From Rhizobium sp. Root483D2 (GTDB taxonomy: Bacteria; Pseudomonadota; Alphaproteobacteria; Rhizobiales; Rhizobiaceae): DNA of 64,000 bases. Position numbers and translations under genes: made by a program. Each line of letters begins with the position of its first letter. The stretch's first letter is position 1. The stretch is from the NCBI RefSeq assembly GCF_001426685.1, contig NZ_LMFB01000019.1, positions 271,958-335,957 on the forward strand, written 5' to 3'. Positions 41,796 through 51,141 of the stretch are shown in pieces. Below the pieces are notes generated by a model. It was not told where the DNA came from and did no database searches. It saw only the letters and a program-made list of their open reading frames with translations.

Positions 41796-41846
41796 TTGAA
41801 GTCGCCGCCTTGTGTTATGGGAATCCAACCTGTGATGGAGGCACCG

Positions 41847-42089
41847 ATGTCGCCAACTACAAGAGAACATAGAAGCAGGATCATCAGAGAAGATAATCGG
41901 CGCCTTGTTGCCATTCCGGATGATTTCTTCCTCGAAGGGGAGGAGATCGTCCTCATTCAAGACAGGGACGGCGTCATATTGATCCATCCGGGCGAAGAAG
42001 CTGCGCGTGAAGCGATGTGGGAAAGGTTTAATCCTTTCATCGTGTGGAAGGATGGGATGTGGCCAACGGTTGTTGAGCCGGACGAATAA
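41847..42089 (+). CDS. orphan AbrB/VapB-like small protein
   Basis: An 80-residue acidic protein. Residues 10-48 (RIIREDNRRLVAIPDDFFLEGEEIVLIQDRDGVILIHP) fit the swapped-hairpin AbrB/MazE/VapB DNA-binding fold, in which a conserved IP or LP dipeptide is followed by an acidic stretch and a hydrophobic strand. The C-terminal 30 residues are Trp- and Pro-containing. GGAGG (41837-41841) sets the start at 41847 rather than the in-frame ATG at 41796. It lies 51 bases after gltB with no PIN, MazF or other toxin beside it. It may therefore be an autorepressor or regulator rather than an antitoxin. The fold call is by eye. Confidence 0.65.
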   Translation: MSPTTREHRSRIIREDNRRLVAIPDDFFLEGEEIVLIQDRDGVILIHPGEEAAREAMWERFNPFIVWKDGMWPTVVEPDE

Positions 42090-42113
42090 ACTGGCAACAG
42101 AACGGTTTGGGAC

Positions 42114-42281
42114 ATGCGTTTCTCTGCTGCCATTCACAAGCTGATTTCAGTCTCCATCGCAGCCGCCATTCCGTTGGCAGTCTATGTGGTGAACGGTGCA
42201 GCAGGGTGGGAATTCATCGTATTGGGCGCGACCGTGGGTTTCGCTTACTGGTATTGGGGTCCCACGTGGCCCCCACTGTGA
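42114..42281 (+). CDS. 55-residue predicted membrane protein
   Basis: A short frame between the AbrB-like gene and gltD encodes 55 residues: MRFSAAIHKLISVSIAAAIP at the start and YWYWGPTWPPL at the end. Two hydrophobic stretches (about 9-27 and 32-47) suggest a hairpin membrane protein; an aromatic-rich tail (WYWGPTW) would sit at the interface. The ribosome-binding site is weak (GGGA). It starts 24 bases after the AbrB-like stop and ends 16 bases before gltD, so all four genes are likely one transcript. Function unknown. The hydrophobic pattern and the tight packing are the reasons to call it. Confidence 0.55.
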   Translation: MRFSAAIHKLISVSIAAAIPLAVYVVNGAAGWEFIVLGATVGFAYWYWGPTWPPL

Positions 42282-42297
42282 AATAAGGGACGAGTAA

Positions 42298-43752
42298 ATG
42301 GGCAAGGTCACAGGCTTCATGGAAATCGACCGGCAGCTGGCGAAGTATCAGCCGGCGTCGGACCGCATCCGGCATTTCCGCGAATTCACAATCCCGATGT
42401 CGGACCCGGAAGTGCAGAAACAGGCCGCGCGCTGCATGGACTGTGGCATCCCCTATTGCCATGGCCCGACCGGCTGCCCGGTGCACAACCAGATCCCCGA
42501 CTGGAACGATCTCGTTTATAACGGCAACTGGGACGAGGCGATCCGAAACCTGCACTCGACCAACAATTTTCCGGAATTTACCGGCCGCATCTGCCCGGCG
42601 CCGTGCGAGGAAGCCTGCACGCTGAACCTGGAAGACGCACCGGTGACAATCAAGACCGTCGAGCAGGCGATTGCCGACAAAGCCTATGAAATGGGCTATA
42701 TCGTGCCGCAGCCGGCCGTCACCAAGACCGGCAAGAAGGTTGCGATCATCGGGTCTGGTCCTGCCGGCATGGCGGCGGCCCAGCAGCTCGCCCGCGCCGG
42801 TCACGAGGTCCATGTGTTCGAGCGCGAGAGCAAGCCCGGCGGCCTGCTGCGATACGGCATCCCGGACTTCAAGATGGAGAAGAACTTCATCGACCGCCGT
42901 GTTGATCAGATGCGCGGCGAAGGGGTCACCTTCCATTGCGGCGTCAATGTCGGTGTTGATCGCACCGTCGATAGCCTGATCGAAGAGCACGACGCCGTGC
43001 TCTATTGCGGCGGTTCGGAAACCCCGCGCGATGCCGGTATTCCGGGCGTCGAGTTCACCGGCGTGCATGATGCCATGCCGTATCTTGTGCAGCAGAACCG
43101 CCGTGTCGGCCGCGAAAATATCGACAGCGTCGGCTGGCCATCGGATTCGATCCTGGCAGGCGGCAAGCATATCGTCGTCGTCGGCGGTGGCGATACCGCG
43201 TCCGACTGCGTCGGCACCGCATTCCGCCAGGGCGCCGTGAAGGTTACCCAGCTCGACATCCGCCCGCAGCCGCCGGAAAAGGAAGACAAGCTTTCCGTCT
43301 GGCCGTTCTGGGCGACCAAGATGCGCACATCCTCTTCGCAGGCCGAAGGCGCCGTGCGCGAATTCCAGGTGGCGACGCTCGAATTCGTCGGCGAAGACGG
43401 CGTGCTGACCGGCGTCAAGTGCTGTCAGGTGGACGAGCGCCGCAAGCCGATCGCCGGCACGGAATTCGTCATCAAGGCTGATCTCGCCCTCATCGCCATC
43501 GGCTTTAGCGGCCCGGGCACCGACAGCGTGCTGAAGAACATGGGCGAGAAGCTCGTGATCGGTAAGGACAAGCGCGGCGGCTCCTTCGTCACCGCCAACG
43601 AGAAGGACTACCGGACATCGGTCGATAAGGTCTGGGCAGCCGGCGACGTGCGCCGTGGCCAGTCGCTGGTCGTCTGGGCGATCCGCGAGGGCCGCCAGGC
43701 GGCGCGCGCGATCGACGAAACACTGATGGGCTCGACCGTCCTGCCGCGTTAA
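42298..43752 (+). CDS. gltD: glutamate synthase (NADPH) small subunit
   Basis: GOGAT beta subunit, 484 residues, passing electrons from NADPH through FAD and iron-sulfur clusters to GltB. The N-terminal cysteines [11 protein letters not shown] and CPAPCEEAC bind 4Fe-4S clusters. The FAD site is [20 protein letters not shown] and the NADPH site [14 protein letters not shown]. The C-terminal [21 protein letters not shown] is typical. ATG 42298 has AAGGGACG upstream. A terminator-like hairpin follows at 43789-43821. Complete and normal. Confidence 0.97.
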   Translation: MGKVTGFMEIDRQLAKYQPASDRIRHFREFTIPMSDPEVQKQAARCMDCGIPYCHGPTGCPVHNQIPDWNDLVYNGNWDEAIRNLHSTNNFPEFTGRICPAPCEEACTLNLEDAPVTIKTVEQAIADKAYEMGYIVPQPAVTKTGKKVAIIGSGPAGMAAAQQLARAGHEVHVFERESKPGGLLRYGIPDFKMEKNFIDRRVDQMRGEGVTFHCGVNVGVDRTVDSLIEEHDAVLYCGGSETPRDAGIPGVEFTGVHDAMPYLVQQNRRVGRENIDSVGWPSDSILAGGKHIVVVGGGDTASDCVGTAFRQGAVKVTQLDIRPQPPEKEDKLSVWPFWATKMRTSSSQAEGAVREFQVATLEFVGEDGVLTGVKCCQVDERRKPIAGTEFVIKADLALIAIGFSGPGTDSVLKNMGEKLVIGKDKRGGSFVTANEKDYRTSVDKVWAAGDVRRGQSLVVWAIREGRQAARAIDETLMGSTVLPR

Positions 43753-43788
43753 TCGGCTAGCGTCTTTGCCGAAGCAAAACCAAATGAA

Positions 43789-43821
43789 AACGCCGCGTGC
43801 CGGGCTGGTGCGCGGCGTTTG
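43789..43821 (+). terminator. gltD terminator-like hairpin
   Basis: AACGCCGCG and CGCGGCGTT form a 9-bp stem around a 13-base loop. TTGCCGTTTT follows on the plus strand. The T run is interrupted, so efficiency is uncertain. Confidence 0.6.
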
Positions 43822-44111
43822 CCGTTTTGCCGCAAAGTGCCGCCGCCCGTATTTGGTTTGACGTATGGCGGCGGTATCTTGTGCAACATTAACTTGGTGC
43901 AATGAAACGGTAATAAACCTTTAATTTGTAAATATTCGCGGCCGTTATAATATCCATCTCAAGCGTATTCCTGGATTGCTCAGTATTGACCCTATCATCG
44001 GCAATATTTCTGAACAAAGTCCCGGAAGGAACGCTGCCGATCACCCGACGCCGCGTTCCCGCGCAGGGAACCATGACGCCGCACCCAAACATCTGTAAGG
44101 GACCCTTTGTC
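43822..44111. other. intergenic region upstream of the DegP-type protease
   Basis: About 290 bases with an AT-rich segment at 43900-43990 and no gene. It should carry the protease promoter. GGAAC at 44028-44032 resembles a sigma-E -35 box but has no matching -10 at the right distance. Confidence 0.4.
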
Positions 44112-45617
44112 ATGCCCAATATTCTCCGCACTCACCGTGCCGCAGCGCTGGTCGGAGCCGCCATTCTGGCCGGCGCGGCAGCGTTCCCCTTCACCCTGCC
44201 CTCCACGTCTGCGATGGCGGCATCCGCATCCGCATCCGCTACCGTGCCGCAGGTTTCCAGCGGCTCCTTCGCCGATGTCGTCTCCGCCGACAAGCCGGCC
44301 GTCGTGACAATCACCACCACGATGAAGGCAACCGATGTCAGCGATAGCGGCGACCAATCGCCAATGGACGAGCAGTTCCGCCAGTTCTTCGAGCAGCAAG
44401 GCATTCCGATGCCCAAGCAGGCACCGCAACATCAAGGCGGCGAACGCGGAATGGCGCTCGGCTCCGGCTTCATCGTCAGCAGCGATGGGATCATCGTCAC
44501 CAACAACCATGTGATCGACAATGCCATCGACATCAAGGTCACGCTGGACGACGGCACGGAACTGCCGGCAAAGCTTTTGGGCGCTGATCCGAAGTCCGAT
44601 CTCGCCGTTTTGAAGATCACGGCCGGCAAGCCGCTCGCCACCATCGCCTGGGGTGATTCCGACGCGTTGAAGCTGGGCGACCAGATCCTGGCAATCGGCA
44701 ATCCCTTCGGCATCGGCACGACGGTCACCGCCGGGATCGTGTCGGCCCGTGGCCGCGATCTGCACAGCGGTCCCTATGATGATTTCATCCAGATCGACGC
44801 GCCGATCAATCACGGCAATTCCGGTGGCCCGCTTGTGGATCATTCAGGCAATGTCGTTGGGATCAATACCGCGATCTACTCGCCGAACGGCGGCAGCGTC
44901 GGTGTCGGTTTCGCCATTCCCTCCGACCAGGCGCAAAAGGTCGTCGCCAAGCTGGAAAAGAGCGGCTCGATCGACCATGGCTATCTCGGCGTCCAGATCC
45001 AGCCGGTGACGGCGGATGTCGCTGATGCCGTTGGTCTCGCCAAGGCGGAAGGCGCTCTGGTCGCCGCCGTCAATGCGGGCACACCTGCAGCGCATTCGGG
45101 CGTGAAGACCGGCGACATCGTCATGACTGTTGGCGGCGAGGCGGTGAAGTCGCCGCGCGATCTGTCGCGGCTGGTGGCCGATCTCTCGCCGGGCGCAAAG
45201 GAAGCCATGACCGTGTGGCGCGACGGCCGCAAGGTCGACCTCAGCGTCACCGTCGGCGGCAATGATGGCGATCAGAAGCAGGCGTCCGCAGCAAAGGATG
45301 AGGGCAAGATGCAGACTGGGCCGAGCATCGGCGTGGCCCTTGCCGATCTGACACCGGATGTGCGCCAGGAACTGAGCCTGCCCGACAATGTTACCGGTGC
45401 CGTCGTCGCCAAGGTCAATCCCGATAAGCCGGCCGCTGCGGCCGGTATCCAAACGGGCGATGTCATTGTTTCGGTCAATGACAAGGCCGTGCTCGGCGCC
45501 AGCGACGTGAAGACGGCGATCGCCGCTGCCGTGAAGTCGGGGCGCAAGTCGGTGCTGTTGCTCATCGAACGCGGTGATCAAAAGACCTTCATCGCCGTAC
45601 CGTTTGCGGCTGCCTGA
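44112..45617 (+). CDS. degP: DegP/HtrA-type periplasmic serine endoprotease
   Basis: Do/DegQ-type protease, 501 residues, exported to the periplasm, degrading or holding misfolded envelope proteins. The signal peptide is about residues 1-38 (hydrophobic AALVGAAILAGAAAF, cleavage near SAMAA). The trypsin-like domain has the triad His133 (NNHVID), Asp163 (SDLAVL) and Ser237 (GNSGGP). Two PDZ domains follow (about 285-370 and 405-495). I start at MPNILRTHRA (44112) because the signal peptide begins there; the frame is open to 43986. A hairpin terminator follows at 45660-45694. Rhizobia carry several paralogues, so the exact symbol is approximate. Confidence 0.93.
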   Translation: MPNILRTHRAAALVGAAILAGAAAFPFTLPSTSAMAASASASATVPQVSSGSFADVVSADKPAVVTITTTMKATDVSDSGDQSPMDEQFRQFFEQQGIPMPKQAPQHQGGERGMALGSGFIVSSDGIIVTNNHVIDNAIDIKVTLDDGTELPAKLLGADPKSDLAVLKITAGKPLATIAWGDSDALKLGDQILAIGNPFGIGTTVTAGIVSARGRDLHSGPYDDFIQIDAPINHGNSGGPLVDHSGNVVGINTAIYSPNGGSVGVGFAIPSDQAQKVVAKLEKSGSIDHGYLGVQIQPVTADVADAVGLAKAEGALVAAVNAGTPAAHSGVKTGDIVMTVGGEAVKSPRDLSRLVADLSPGAKEAMTVWRDGRKVDLSVTVGGNDGDQKQASAAKDEGKMQTGPSIGVALADLTPDVRQELSLPDNVTGAVVAKVNPDKPAAAAGIQTGDVIVSVNDKAVLGASDVKTAIAAAVKSGRKSVLLLIERGDQKTFIAVPFAAA

Positions 45618-45659
45618 TCTCGATTGACAGCTTTATTCGCAAGATGCGAGCTGCCGAAG

Positions 45660-45694
45660 ACCCTGTCCTCTTGGCGGAAAGAGGACAGGGTTTA
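45660..45694. terminator. bidirectional terminator between degP and the SGNH gene
   Basis: A perfect 13-bp stem ACCCTGTCCTCTT/AAGAGGACAGGGT (arms 45660-45672 and 45679-45691) sits between two convergent genes. TTTAAT follows on the plus strand; the minus side has little T run. Confidence 0.7.
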
Positions 45695-45704
45695 ATCTTG
45701 AGGG

Positions 45705-46952
45705 TCAGTTCCTGAAAACCGGATTGCTGATCACGGCTTCCGGTTTCGACAGGCGGAAATCGTCCACCCGGCCGGCTGGTGCTTCGGCGACTTCGCCCTT
45801 TTCAACGAGACGGTCGCGCGGGCTCTTGCCGTTGCTGGTCATCACCGCGCCGCCACCCAGCAGAGTGGCGCTGCCGTCGAGATCGGGATCGTCAAGGCCG
45901 ATCGGCTGCGTCTGGATGATATCCTCGTTGGCCGTGGGGGCAGCAACGACCAGGTCCTTCATGCCATCGGCACCGGGAATATCCTGTGTCGAGGCGGCGG
46001 CGTCGCCTAAGAGCTTGCGGATATCCTTTTCGACATAGAAGGCGAGCTTGCGCTTGCCGGCCTTGGTGAGGTTGATACCGTCCGATCCACGCAGGCGGAC
46101 CTGCTGGCCGTTGATATCGGATCCCGTCATGACGAATTTGCCCTCCTCATCGACGAACCCATCCCAGATATCGACGAATGTGCCGCCGGCCTTTTCGGCT
46201 TCCGTCCGGAAGATGCCGTTGAGCGTCACCATATCGGCGGTCATCGATGTCGATTGGAACGGCGGCATGCCAACCCAGAGCAAGGGTGTCTTGTCCTTGC
46301 GGGCAAGGGCTGCGAAGTCTGCGGTGCGGCGCGCATATTCGGCCAGCCAGCGGTCGGTGCGGAATTTTTCCTTGTCGCTGCCGATCGACATCTGCTGGCG
46401 CTCGTTGGCGCCGAGGCTGATGATGATCAACGCCGGTTTCGTCTCCGCGATATAGGCGGGCAGGTTTTCGGGCCAGTTGAAATAGTCCTCGCGCACGAGG
46501 CCTGAGGAACCGTTGCTGCGGGTTTCAATGACGATCCCCGGTGTCGTTTCAAAGGCGGTCTTCAGCCCATCGCCAAGACTGCCGGCAACGAAGTCGCCGA
46601 CGACGAGCACCTTCTTGGCCGTCTCCAGTTTCTCGACGACGACCGGGGCGGGCTCGGCGGGGACGGGCTTGGGCTTCTGCTGCGTCTTTCTGATCTTCGG
46701 GCGTTGCTGCGGCTGCAGCTGTTGTTGCTGCTGCTGCTGTCTCTGCCGGGGCTCGTAGATTGGCTCGTCGTCATAGACAGGCGGTGGCGCCTGCCTGCGG
46801 CCAAAGCCGAACAGCATGTCGAGAATGGTGCGGCGCTCTTGTGCCTGCGCCTGGCGCGGCGGCTCCATGACAAGCGCAGACAGGCTGATCGCGACGACGA
46901 TCAGGCCGTTGAACAGCCGGTAAAGGCCGTTGCTGCTATGTCTGCCGCTCAT
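45705..46952 (-). CDS. SGNH-fold DUF459 protein, probably catalytically inactive
   Basis: A 415-residue envelope protein. It has an N-terminal membrane anchor or signal (about 12-36), a low-complexity linker with a run of seven Gln and many Pro (about 65-105), then an SGNH/GDSL hydrolase-like domain of the DUF459 type (about 112-315) and a tail of about 100 residues. The block I motif reads GDFVAGSL (Phe121 where GDS has the nucleophile Ser). The block V motif reads SDGINLT (Asp291, Asn294 where DxxH has His). LGANERQ (block III-like) and the Asp remain. I infer a non-catalytic or altered role, perhaps in peptidoglycan or polysaccharide handling. It is followed upstream by the transglycosylase gene, and both are on the minus strand. 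Confidence 0.82.
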   Translation of the reverse strand: MSGRHSSNGLYRLFNGLIVVAISLSALVMEPPRQAQAQERRTILDMLFGFGRRQAPPPVYDDEPIYEPRQRQQQQQQQLQPQQRPKIRKTQQKPKPVPAEPAPVVVEKLETAKKVLVVGDFVAGSLGDGLKTAFETTPGIVIETRSNGSSGLVREDYFNWPENLPAYIAETKPALIIISLGANERQQMSIGSDKEKFRTDRWLAEYARRTADFAALARKDKTPLLWVGMPPFQSTSMTADMVTLNGIFRTEAEKAGGTFVDIWDGFVDEEGKFVMTGSDINGQQVRLRGSDGINLTKAGKRKLAFYVEKDIRKLLGDAAASTQDIPGADGMKDLVVAAPTANEDIIQTQPIGLDDPDLDGSATLLGGGAVMTSNGKSPRDRLVEKGEVAEAPAGRVDDFRLSKPEAVISNPVFRN

Positions 46953-47099
46953 GCACCTGTTCCGCACTGTTTCCGGCCGAGGTTTCGGCCGGCGTTCAAA
47001 AATGTCTCTACGCAAAGATGCAACGCCTCTCTTTCGACAAGGCGTTGCATGAACGATGCATCCGGATTGCGCCACAATTGCGGGCGTTCGCGATCCGAA

Positions 47100-48320
47100 C
47101 TATTTGCGCAGCGCCTTCAACAGGTGCTGGGTCGGCTCGCCATCGGGAGACAAGCCGTTGCGGTTCTGGAAGGCCTGGATGGCGGCCTTGGAGCCGGAGC
47201 CGAAATTGCCATCGACTTCGCCGTCGTAATAGCCGAGTTCCTTCAGCCGCGACTGCAGCTCGAACTTCTGCTTGATATCGAGCGAACCGTCCGGGCGGCT
47301 CCAGGCCTGCTGCATGCCGCCATAGCCGGCGATCTCATCGGCCAGAAGGCCAACGCCGAGCGCGTAGGAATCCGAGGCATTGTAGCGCTTGATGACGAAG
47401 AAGTTTTTGGTCATCAGGAAGCCGGGGCTGCCGGGACCGCCGGGCATTTTCAGTTCGGCACGCGTGTCGCCGTTGCGGAAATCCTTGCCGTTCGGCCGGG
47501 TGAAGCCAAGTGCTGCCCATTGGGAAACCGTCTTTGTCTGGCCGGCATACTGGCTGCCGTTGCGCGGCGGCGATACTTCGTAACCCCAGGTCTGGCCCGA
47601 TTGCCAGCCGTTCTTCTTCAACAGGTTGGCTGCGGTCGCGAGTGCGTCCGGTATCGAGTTCCAGATGTCCTTGTGGCCATTGCCGTCGGCATCAACGGCG
47701 TAGAGCAGGTAGCTTGTCGGAATGAACTGCGTATGGCCCATGGCACCGGCCCAGGAGCCGTTCAGCTCGCGCGGCGTCACATCGCCGTTTTGCAGGATCT
47801 TCAACGCGGCGATCAGCTGCGTCTTGGCATATTTCGACCGTTTGGGGTCGGCATAGGCAAGCGTGGCGAGCGCGCGCGGCACGTAATGCAGGCGATCGTC
47901 CTTTTCCAGCACGGCGCCATAATTGGATTCCATCGACCAGATGGCCAGGAGCACGTTCCTGTCGACGCCGAAATGGCGCTCGAGGGCTGCAAGCGTGCGG
48001 GCGTGCTTGGCCGACATTTCCTGTCCGACCTTGCGGGTATAGGGATTAACGCGGCTGTCGATATATTCCCAGATCTTGTGCTTGAACTCGGGCTGATAGG
48101 CAGCCTTCTGAAGCACGTCCGGATCGGGCGTTTTCACACCGGCAAAGGCCTTTCGGTAGGTTGCCTTGGTGATGCCGCTCTGGGAAGCGGTGGCATAGAA
48201 GCTGTTGATCCAGGTCTCGAAACCCGCGTCAGCCGAGGCCGTTGCCGGGGAAAACAGGGCTGCGGCTGTCATGAATGCGGCGGCAGCACAGCGAAGGAGG
48301 GTGTGTCGGGTCTTTGTCAT
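47100..48320 (-). CDS. mltB: lytic murein transglycosylase, MltB family
   Basis: A 406-residue exported enzyme that cleaves the MurNAc-GlcNAc bond with 1,6-anhydro product formation. The signal peptide is about residues 1-30. The SLT_2 domain has catalytic Glu131 in AIWSMESNYGAVL and the segment GSWAGAMGHTQFIPTSYL. The C-terminal 60 residues are a peptidoglycan-binding (PG_binding_1) domain (LQSRLKELGYYDGEVDGNFGSGSKAAIQAFQ). No lipobox, so it is probably soluble in the periplasm. It lies about 150 bases upstream of the SGNH-like gene on the same strand and is divergent from galU. Confidence 0.93.
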   Translation of the reverse strand: MTKTRHTLLRCAAAAFMTAAALFSPATASADAGFETWINSFYATASQSGITKATYRKAFAGVKTPDPDVLQKAAYQPEFKHKIWEYIDSRVNPYTRKVGQEMSAKHARTLAALERHFGVDRNVLLAIWSMESNYGAVLEKDDRLHYVPRALATLAYADPKRSKYAKTQLIAALKILQNGDVTPRELNGSWAGAMGHTQFIPTSYLLYAVDADGNGHKDIWNSIPDALATAANLLKKNGWQSGQTWGYEVSPPRNGSQYAGQTKTVSQWAALGFTRPNGKDFRNGDTRAELKMPGGPGSPGFLMTKNFFVIKRYNASDSYALGVGLLADEIAGYGGMQQAWSRPDGSLDIKQKFELQSRLKELGYYDGEVDGNFGSGSKAAIQAFQNRNGLSPDGEPTQHLLKALRK

Positions 48321-48620
48321 CAGCTGTCGTTTCCGTTGGTCGGCGCTCTGCTGCGATCAGGGGTGACCGGCGGTGCGCAAATTTACAGTCTTAGAGCCAG
48401 CTTCATGCATGGGTAGATGCATGTGGTTCCATTTTCAGGCCGTTCAGCCCAGGAGGCAACCGCCAGAACCGAAATCTTACGAAAATGAAGTCAACAAATT
48501 CTTTACCATGAATGGTTGGTAAGGTCTTCCTTTGCAAAAAAATAGCAATTTTACATTTATTGCCTATTGATACATGCCCCAACCGATTTAAATCCCGCTG
48601 CTGTGATCCTGGAGATGTCA
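48321..48620. other. divergent intergenic region mltB / galU
   Basis: 300 bases. Contains an inverted repeat CATGCAT-gggtag-ATGCATG at 48404-48423, and an AT-rich segment (48520-48570) likely to hold the galU promoter. TTACCA and TGGTAA around 48502-48521 form a second small inverted repeat. No gene seen. Confidence 0.45.
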
Positions 48621-49508
48621 ATGACTGACAAGCGTAAAGTTCGTAAAGCCGTGTTCCCCGTCGCTGGCCTCGGGACCCGATTCCTACCGGCGACCAAAGC
48701 CGTCCCGAAGGAGATGCTGACCGTCGTCGATAGGCCGGTGATCCAGTATGTCGTGGATGAGGCGTTGAATGCGGGGATCGAACACCTGATCTTCGTTACG
48801 GGCCGCAGCAAGCACGTAATCGAGGACTATTTCGACATCCAGGTCGAGCTGGAACAGACCCTGCGCGAGCGCAACAAGACGGCGGAGCTGACGCTTCTGG
48901 AAAGCATCCTGCCGGTTGCGGGCAGCACCAGCTTTACCCGCCAGCAATCGCCGCTCGGGCTTGGCCACGCCGTCTGGTGTGCCCGCGAACTGGTCGGCGA
49001 CGAGCCTTTTGCGCTGCTCCTGCCCGACATGATCATGCAGGCCGAAAAGGGCTGCCTGAAAGGCATGGTCGAGCTTTACGAGCAGAGCGGCGGAAACGTT
49101 ATCGCGGTTGAAGAATGCGCCCCCGATCAGACCCATAAATACGGCATCGTCGGCGCGGGCGACAAGGTTGGCGATGGCTTCAAGATCACCAAGATGGTCG
49201 AAAAGCCGCCGCAGGGCACCGCACCGTCGAATTTCTTCATCAACGGCCGTTACATCCTGCAGCCGGAAATCTTCTCCATCCTCGCCACTCAAGAGCGCGG
49301 CGCGGGCAACGAGATCCAGCTGACCGACGGCATGCTGAAGCTTGCCCAGAGCCAGGATTTTGCCGGGTACCATTTCCGCGGCAACACCTATGACTGCGGC
49401 ATGAAGGAAGGTTTCATCCTGGCAAACGTCGCCTTCGCGCTGGCGCGCGGCGATATCCGTCCGGGCGTGGAAGCGCCTTTGAAGGCTTTGCTGCAAGGCC
49501 TGAAATAA
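48621..49508 (+). CDS. galU: UTP-glucose-1-phosphate uridylyltransferase
   Basis: A 295-residue nucleotidyltransferase making UDP-glucose for exopolysaccharide, lipopolysaccharide and cyclic glucan synthesis (named exoN in Sinorhizobium). The signature [18 protein letters not shown] is at about residues 15-32; the Asp in LLLPDMIM and the segment [17 protein letters not shown] are also present. I start at 48621 (MTDKRKVRK) with GGAG seven bases upstream; ATG codons at 48615 and 48567 are alternatives. It draws on the same glucose-1-phosphate pool as pgm. A strong terminator follows. Confidence 0.96.
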   Translation: MTDKRKVRKAVFPVAGLGTRFLPATKAVPKEMLTVVDRPVIQYVVDEALNAGIEHLIFVTGRSKHVIEDYFDIQVELEQTLRERNKTAELTLLESILPVAGSTSFTRQQSPLGLGHAVWCARELVGDEPFALLLPDMIMQAEKGCLKGMVELYEQSGGNVIAVEECAPDQTHKYGIVGAGDKVGDGFKITKMVEKPPQGTAPSNFFINGRYILQPEIFSILATQERGAGNEIQLTDGMLKLAQSQDFAGYHFRGNTYDCGMKEGFILANVAFALARGDIRPGVEAPLKALLQGLK

Positions 49509-49530
49509 ACGATTTTCAAGAGATGACAAT

Positions 49531-49566
49531 GCCCGCTGGCTGAATGGCCGGCGGGCTTTTTTGTTT
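49531..49566 (+). terminator. galU terminator
   Basis: GCCCGCTGGC-tgaatg-GCCGGCGGGC stem (10 bp, one G-U pair) followed by TTTTTTG and a further T run. On the minus strand it lies just beyond the stop of the beta-barrel gene but lacks a T run there. Confidence 0.85.
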
Positions 49567-49571
49567 TTGGA

Positions 49572-51047
49572 TCAGCGGCGCAGGGTCAGCCCGACGCCGA
49601 CGCGGGCGACATTGGTGGACGGGCCGGTTTCGCGTGTCGTGCGCTCGTAGCTGACATCGCCGGTGAGGGCCAGATAGCGGTTGAGGTCCCAGGTGAGGCC
49701 TGCACCTGCAGCCCAGACTTTTTCGTCCTGCGAACTGCCGCTGGGGAAATTGCGCAGGGTCAGGCTATTGGAAAGCCGTGCCACGAGAGCGCTGCGCAAC
49801 TCGTGGGTCACCCGGCTGCTCAGCGTATAGACCATGGCGCCGCTTTCGCCGGCGGTCGTCGATGGTTCCAGGCCGGTGGAAATACCATAGGCCACATCGG
49901 TGCCACGCTGTGGCGACCAGTTGATCGTGCCATCGACCGTGAAGCCCCTCAGGTCGTCGAGCCGGTTATCGTCGAAACGGTAGGTCTGATAGCCGAGCGC
50001 GATCTCGCCATTCAGCTTTTCACCCAGATCAGCCTCGACACCGGCGCGGGCGCCGTAACTGTTGTACGAACGTTCGAACCCCAGCGTGTCCCTGCGCAGG
50101 TCGTAAATCGATTTTCCGGCCGATGCCTCGATGAATGGAATGAGGGCCGGCGAAAGCTCGTAGCCGACACGCACGGTGACGGCACCCGCATTGCGGTTTC
50201 GGTCCTTCAGCGACAGCGAACCGCCATTGTTGAGCTCGGCGTCGCCGTAGACGTAGCGGTCGAAATCGATCTTGGCCGAGCCGCGCAGGATGCCGAAATC
50301 GCGCTCGATACCGGCACCCAGTGTATATTGGTCGATGCCGGACTGGACGCTTGCATTGGTGATCGCGTTCGGATCGGTCGAATCCTCGCGCTCGAAATGA
50401 TAGCCGGCCTTCAGCGTCGCGGTCGTCTGTTCGGAAAGATCGAGCCGAAGTGCTGCCTCGATATCGGCGGTCGGTTCCGTTTCCCCGGTGCCGGAGACAT
50501 TGCGCTGCCAGGTGCCTTCGCCTGTGACCGTCAGCTGATGGCGGGACCAGTCGGAGGTGAGCGTGCCCTTCAGGCCGGTCTCGAGATAGCTGCGGTTCTC
50601 CTTGGAACTGCCGGTCTTGTTGCTTTCAAAATTATAGGTCTGGCCGAGCGTCGGTTTCAGCACGAAACTGCCAAACCGGATGCCCTGCGCATCGTTACGG
50701 TCGATATCGAGCTGGGCTCTGAGGCCATCGACGGTGTTTTCGCGCAGGTTGGTGCGGGCCATATCCTCATCGACCGTGGGGTCGTTGAGCAACGGTTCGC
50801 CAGCGTCTGTGTTAATGGAGTTTGTGGTGATTGCGTCGGTATCGGCAGGCTCTACCCCGGGGGATGCAGCCGCTGTGGGGATCTGTGTAGTGGTACCGGT
50901 TGCTGCGGTGGCATTTGCGCCGGGAAGCAGAGCCTGGGCGGAAACGGCGTTTGGCAGAAACAGGGCGCAGCTCGCCATCAGCCAGGCCGCAGTGGCCGCC
51001 GGGCGCGCGAGGGTCGTCCTCTTCGTGCGTGGATAGAAAGGCGTCAT
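49572..51047 (-). CDS. outer-membrane beta-barrel protein (BBP2-like)
   Basis: A 491-residue outer-membrane protein. The signal peptide is about residues 1-37 (ALFLPNAVSAQA). A Thr/Ala-rich linker (about 38-110) follows, then a barrel of alternating beta strands from FVLKPTLGQTYNFESNKTG to the end. Strand pattern, Tyr/Trp girdles and repeated GY..., RVGYEL and VGVGL segments fit the putative beta-barrel porin 2 group. The protein ends in Arg rather than the usual terminal Phe. Function unknown; such proteins are sometimes tied to polysaccharide export, and the neighbour galU is compatible with that, though convergent. The ribosome-binding site is poor. Confidence 0.82.
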   Translation of the reverse strand: MTPFYPRTKRTTLARPAATAAWLMASCALFLPNAVSAQALLPGANATAATGTTTQIPTAAASPGVEPADTDAITTNSINTDAGEPLLNDPTVDEDMARTNLRENTVDGLRAQLDIDRNDAQGIRFGSFVLKPTLGQTYNFESNKTGSSKENRSYLETGLKGTLTSDWSRHQLTVTGEGTWQRNVSGTGETEPTADIEAALRLDLSEQTTATLKAGYHFEREDSTDPNAITNASVQSGIDQYTLGAGIERDFGILRGSAKIDFDRYVYGDAELNNGGSLSLKDRNRNAGAVTVRVGYELSPALIPFIEASAGKSIYDLRRDTLGFERSYNSYGARAGVEADLGEKLNGEIALGYQTYRFDDNRLDDLRGFTVDGTINWSPQRGTDVAYGISTGLEPSTTAGESGAMVYTLSSRVTHELRSALVARLSNSLTLRNFPSGSSQDEKVWAAGAGLTWDLNRYLALTGDVSYERTTRETGPSTNVARVGVGLTLRR

Positions 51048-51141
51048 CTGCCGAATGCCCGGAAATCCGTTTACCAGTGTTGAGCAACCGTAAACGGATG
51101 TGGTTAACTATTCCTTTCCGAAATGGCATTCGGCTTTATTT

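Noticed and set aside
44028..44057. GGAAC upstream of the DegP-type gene as a sigma-E-type -35 box
   Set aside because: The next plausible TT-type -10 is 23 bases away, too far for the rhizobial ECF consensus spacing.
46680..46760. Short CTG-type repeat as a possible mobile or phase-variable repeat
   Set aside because: It simply encodes the poly-Gln linker of the SGNH-like protein; the frame is intact and the codons are mixed CAG/CAA.
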